Positions 4,874 through 7,582 of a DNA stretch of 7,582 bases are shown here, piece by piece. Under the pieces are notes generated by a model. The model made no database searches and was not told the DNA's origin. It saw only the letters and a program-made list of their open reading frames with translations. The position numbers and the translations under genes were made by a program. The DNA is taken from contig JAAZDH010000318.1 of assembly GCA_012512865.1 (NCBI GenBank), positions 1 through 7,582 of the forward strand, read 5' to 3'. How positions within the stretch are numbered: the first letter of the stretch is position 1; every line of letters begins with the position of its first letter. Source of the stretch: Clostridiaceae bacterium (GTDB taxonomy: Bacteria > Bacillota > Clostridia > Acetivibrionales > DUMC01).

Positions 4874-5695
4874 CTAAAATATAATTTTTTCGAAAAACCT
4901 GCCGAAAAATAGCTGGTCCGCCAACACAATAATTCCGACAGCAAAAACGTACCAGGAAAATATCTTTAAATTAAGCTTTGAAATTGTTTTTATCATGAAT
5001 CTTACAGCTATGTACCCGGATATTGCCGCTGCTATCATGCCTGCAAGGAAAGGCCAGGTTTCAATACCGGCATTCAATGCGCCTCCTGCTTTTATAAGGT
5101 CAAGACCGTCTTTTGCAGCTGCCCCGAGAATTGCAGGTATTGACATGAGAAAAGACAGTTTTACTGCGAATTCCCTGTTGAGCCCCCTAACCAGTGAGCA
5201 GGCAAGGGTAAAGCCGGAACGGGAGATACCCGGCAGGATGGCTATGCCTTGTGCCACCCCTATCAGGGCTGCATCAAGATAGGTTGTTTCGTCCATTTGC
5301 TTGTTTTTATTCTTGTTTTTATTCTTCATGTTCTGGGCAAACCACAAGGCAGCCCCTGTAATAATAAAGCCAATACCCAAGCCAACCCCAGAAACAAAAA
5401 GTTTTTCAAAGATATCGCCAAAAGCGAAACCTATTATGGCGGTAGGTATCGTCCCGGCTATCACCAGCATTGTAAGTTTCCCGAAGGGCTTTTTTATGAT
5501 GGCCAGTATATCATGCCTTAACACGTAGAACACTCCAATAAGTGTAGCCAGGTGGACGGCTATGTCAAATGTTAGTGTTCCTTCCTTAATCCCAAATATT
5601 TTTTGGAAAAACACCAAGTGCCCCGAACTGCTTATTGGTAAAAATTCCCCGAGCCCTTGTACCAGGCCCAGGAATATACCCTCCAATAAATTCAA
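4874..5695 (-). CDS. uppP: Undecaprenyl-diphosphatase UppP (BacA family)
   Basis: This integral membrane phosphatase dephosphorylates undecaprenyl diphosphate to regenerate the lipid carrier for peptidoglycan and wall polymers; overexpression in other species gives bacitracin resistance. The 273 residues are mostly hydrophobic helices. Motif 1, VQGLGEFLPISSSGHL (12-27), carries Glu17, the Ser triplet and His26; motif 2, PGISRSGFT (155-163), carries Arg159. Thr before Glu17 in the usual QGLTEF is Gly here. The cytoplasmic loop between the halves has a simple KNKNKNKNK run (124-132) encoded by a 12-bp DNA repeat. The start is TTG at 5693-5695, preceded by AAAGGGG 8 bases upstream, and gives the normal family N-terminus. 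It follows lonB by 228 bp and precedes tsaD by 67 bp. Confidence 0.97.
   Translation of the reverse strand: MNLLEGIFLGLVQGLGEFLPISSSGHLVFFQKIFGIKEGTLTFDIAVHLATLIGVFYVLRHDILAIIKKPFGKLTMLVIAGTIPTAIIGFAFGDIFEKLFVSGVGLGIGFIITGAALWFAQNMKNKNKNKNKQMDETTYLDAALIGVAQGIAILPGISRSGFTLACSLVRGLNREFAVKLSFLMSIPAILGAAAKDGLDLIKAGGALNAGIETWPFLAGMIAAAISGYIAVRFMIKTISKLNLKIFSWYVFAVGIIVLADQLFFGRFFEKIIF
5300..5323 (-). repeat. uppP: Two perfect 12-bp repeats inside uppP
   Basis: CTTGTTTTTATT is present twice in tandem (5300-5311 and 5312-5323), encoding the Lys-Asn run in the loop between the two halves of UppP. Being a multiple of three, copy-number change would keep the frame. Confidence 0.9.
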
Positions 5696-5923
5696 TTAAA
5701 TCGCCCCTTTACAATACTCATCAATCAATCAACCTGCATGTTAACCCGCACATTAATATTAATAATACCTGCGCCTTTTAGTTTTTGCGCCTGTTGTGTT
5801 TTTATACCTATTATGTTTTTATGCCTGTTACATTTTATGCTTATTTAATCATAATATTTATTATTCAAATTGTAAATAATAAGTATAATTAAGTTGTATT
5901 AATGCCTATTTTTTCATATCCCA
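5696..5923 (-). other. lonB-uppP spacer
   Basis: No gene or strong terminator is seen after the lonB TAA. The spacer is AT-rich, holds the 17-bp tandem array, and ends with the AAAGGGG ribosome binding site of uppP. A uppP promoter is expected here but no clear -35/-10 pair was found. Confidence 0.5.
5762..5845 (-). repeat. Five-unit degenerate 17-bp tandem array in the lonB-uppP spacer
   Basis: Read on the minus strand the units are AATAAGCATAAAATGT (5830-5845), AACAGGCATAAAAACAT (5813-5829), AATAGGTATAAAAACAC (5796-5812), AACAGGCGCAAAAACTA (5779-5795) and a more diverged copy at 5762-5778. A lone related unit, AATAGGCATTAATACAAC, lies at 5893-5910. Each of the three middle units keeps AGG and an A5 tract. 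The array lies in the probable uppP leader, 67 bp or more before its start. Confidence 0.8.
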
Positions 5924-7582
5924 TTATGAAACAGATGGTATGTTTCCCTGCCCGTGGTTGTAAAAGGCGGGTTGAGCTATTGTATCCGCCTGTTTTGGAT
6001 AAAATACCGTTTTTTCATGGGATTTTCCCCGGTTGAAAGCAATATCCAGCACTTCGTTTATGTCATCAACAGGTATGACGTCAATACCCATGTTACCATA
6101 CATATCATGCCAGTTTTCGGCGGGTATAAGCACCTTGCTTATTCCCGACCGCCTTGCCGCTTCCAGCTTCACTGCAATACCGCCCACCGGCTTTACCTTT
6201 CCCCTTATGGAAAGCTCACCTGTCATCGCCAGGTCGCCGCTGACCGGTATATTCATTATGGCGGAATACATGGCGATGGCTATTGCTATTCCTGCGGAAG
6301 GCCCATCTATAGGAACACCTCCCGGGAAATTCAGGTGGATGTCATACTTGCAGCAATCCACGCCGGCAAACCTTTTCAAAACCGTGATGGCATTTTCCAC
6401 GGAAGCCCTGGCGGAGCTGACCATTTTTATCTTGCGGCTTTTGCCGTCAAATTCCTCTTCCTCTGCTATTCCCGTAACTTTAATCGTACCTTTCCCGTTT
6501 CCTGCCTTGGTTGCCGAAACCTCGATATCAATAACCGCTCCCGTTGAATTCCCGAGAACGGCCAATCCGTTCATACAGCCCACCTGTTGTGCCGCACATG
6601 CTTTTCTTTCCACCCTGGGGTTGTAATGCCCGTATTCAATTACCCATTCTATGTCTTTTTTCAGGATGATATTCCTGTTCTCAACAAGGGCAATGCCCCC
6701 GGCCATCTGGATTACGTTCACCGCATCCCTTCCATTCTGTGCATACCTTGAAACAAGCTCATCAGCCCCCTCCTCCATGACAAAGCCCCCTTTCAAAGAT
6801 GCTTTCCTGGCAATCGCGGCAATTTCATCCGGGTATAGCGGCCGGAAGAATATTTCCGTGCATCTTGACCTCAAGGCCGGTGAAATGTCCTCCGGGTCCC
6901 TGGTGGTGGCGCCGATTAACCTGAAATCCGCCGGAAGCCCCTTTTGAAAAATATCATGGATATGCACCGGGATGCTTGTTTCCTCGGAGTTGTAATACGC
7001 GCTTTCCAGGAACACCTTCCTGTCCTCCAGTACCTTCAGCAGCTTGTTCATTTGTACCGGGTGAAGCTCCCCTATTTCATCCAAAAAAAGCACTCCTCCA
7101 TGGGCTTTTGTCACTGCGCCGGGTTTTGGTTGCGGTATCCCTGCAATACCATATGCCCCGGCCCCCTGGTAAATCGGATCGTGAACCGAGCCTATAAGGG
7201 GGTCTGCAATACCCCTCTCATCAAACCTGAGGGTTGTTGCATCAACTTCCACGAACTTGGCATCAGGACTGAATGGTGAAAAGGGCATCCTTTTTGCTTC
7301 CTCCAGTACCACCCTGGCAGCGGCGGTTTTACCGACACCGGGAGGCCCATATATTATTATATGCTGGGGGTTAGGACCGCATAGTGCCGCCCTGAGGGCT
7401 TTAAGCCCCTGTTCCTGCCCTACGATGTCATCCAGGGTGGCAGGCCTGGTTTTCTCGCTCAACGGCTCGGCAAGCTTTATTTCCCTTAATTTCCTTAGTT
7501 TTTCGATTTCTTTTTTCGACACCTTTTCAATGGCCGATTTGCTTGCCTGCTGAGATTTTAACAGGCTTAGGAAATATAAACC
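5924..7582 (-). CDS. lonB: LonB ATP-dependent protease, 5' end outside the window
   Basis: LonB is a membrane-anchored AAA+ Ser-Lys protease; in Bacillus it is made in the forespore. The frame is open to the window edge: 552 residues are visible, and the first, GLYFLSLLK, look like the end of the N-terminal membrane helix of LonB, so the GTG at 7522 is internal. In visible numbering the AAA+ domain has Walker A GPPGVGKT (79-86), Walker B LFLDEIGE (165-172), sensor 1 GATTRDP (224-230) and ALRSRC (arginine finger region, about 236-241). The Lon protease domain has DGPSAG with Ser429 and GGIAVKLEAA with Lys472. All catalytic residues are present. After the last conserved segment (about 515) a tail of about 35 residues, rich in His, Gln and Pro, extends beyond the usual end. 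uppP follows 228 bp downstream. Confidence 0.96.
   Translation of the reverse strand, partial: GLYFLSLLKSQQASKSAIEKVSKKEIEKLRKLREIKLAEPLSEKTRPATLDDIVGQEQGLKALRAALCGPNPQHIIIYGPPGVGKTAAARVVLEEAKRMPFSPFSPDAKFVEVDATTLRFDERGIADPLIGSVHDPIYQGAGAYGIAGIPQPKPGAVTKAHGGVLFLDEIGELHPVQMNKLLKVLEDRKVFLESAYYNSEETSIPVHIHDIFQKGLPADFRLIGATTRDPEDISPALRSRCTEIFFRPLYPDEIAAIARKASLKGGFVMEEGADELVSRYAQNGRDAVNVIQMAGGIALVENRNIILKKDIEWVIEYGHYNPRVERKACAAQQVGCMNGLAVLGNSTGAVIDIEVSATKAGNGKGTIKVTGIAEEEEFDGKSRKIKMVSSARASVENAITVLKRFAGVDCCKYDIHLNFPGGVPIDGPSAGIAIAIAMYSAIMNIPVSGDLAMTGELSIRGKVKPVGGIAVKLEAARRSGISKVLIPAENWHDMYGNMGIDVIPVDDINEVLDIAFNRGKSHEKTVFYPKQADTIAQPAFYNHGQGNIPSVS

Noticed and set aside
5762..5845. CRISPR array
   Set aside because: The units are 17 bp, directly adjoining and degenerate, with no spacers and no cas genes; this is a simple tandem repeat.
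5954..6626. Long plus-strand open frames (197 codons each) across lonB
   Set aside because: They are antisense to highly conserved LonB coding sequence, have no recognisable domains and overlap each other in different frames; they are shadows of lonB codon use.
1..7582. tRNA or rRNA genes, insertion sequences, prophage or defence genes
   Set aside because: No cloverleaf-like sequence, transposase, integrase, flanking terminal repeats or toxin/antitoxin-like gene was seen on either strand.

Overview
The window looks like chromosomal DNA from a low-GC, probably spore-forming clostridial Bacillota. The reasons are a membrane-anchored LonB-type protease (a family tied to endospore formers), AT-rich spacers, AGGAGG-like ribosome binding sites, frequent TTG starts, and a small Cys-rich protein of a clostridial kind. 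The genus cannot be named from sequence alone. Most genes are ordinary housekeeping genes.

Layout: a PHP-family metallophosphoesterase runs leftward at the left end, with a possible start of another leftward gene at the very edge. A long AT-rich divergent spacer (951-1357) carries a good promoter, a 22-bp inverted repeat and short direct repeats. It leads into a rightward two-gene operon encoding a HisH-like glutaminase subunit and a HisF-like cyclase subunit. A 317-bp repeat-filled spacer separates this from a small rightward protein with eight cysteines arranged as two similar halves. A 304-bp convergent spacer follows, holding several DnaA-box-like motifs. The right half is a leftward series, transcribed in the order lonB (its 5' end lies outside the window), uppP and tsaD.

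The most unusual content is the hisH-hisF pair. It stands apart from any other histidine gene in view, and both subunits have changed at catalytic positions: HisF Asp130 is Gln (with Asn103 now Asp), and the HisH catalytic Glu of the FHPEKS motif is Lys. The nucleophile Cys, the His, HisF Asp11, the ammonia-gate residues and the inter-subunit salt bridge remain. This suggests a complex that still assembles but has a changed or regulatory chemistry, or one that is decaying. The second general feature is that nearly every spacer contains its own degenerate short tandem repeat (periods of about 9, 13, 14, 16, 17 and 20 bp), as if intergenic DNA here grows by local duplication.

The lonB, uppP and tsaD genes serve unrelated jobs (proteolysis during sporulation, recycling of the cell-wall lipid carrier, tRNA t6A modification). 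They share direction, and possibly transcripts, but not a pathway.
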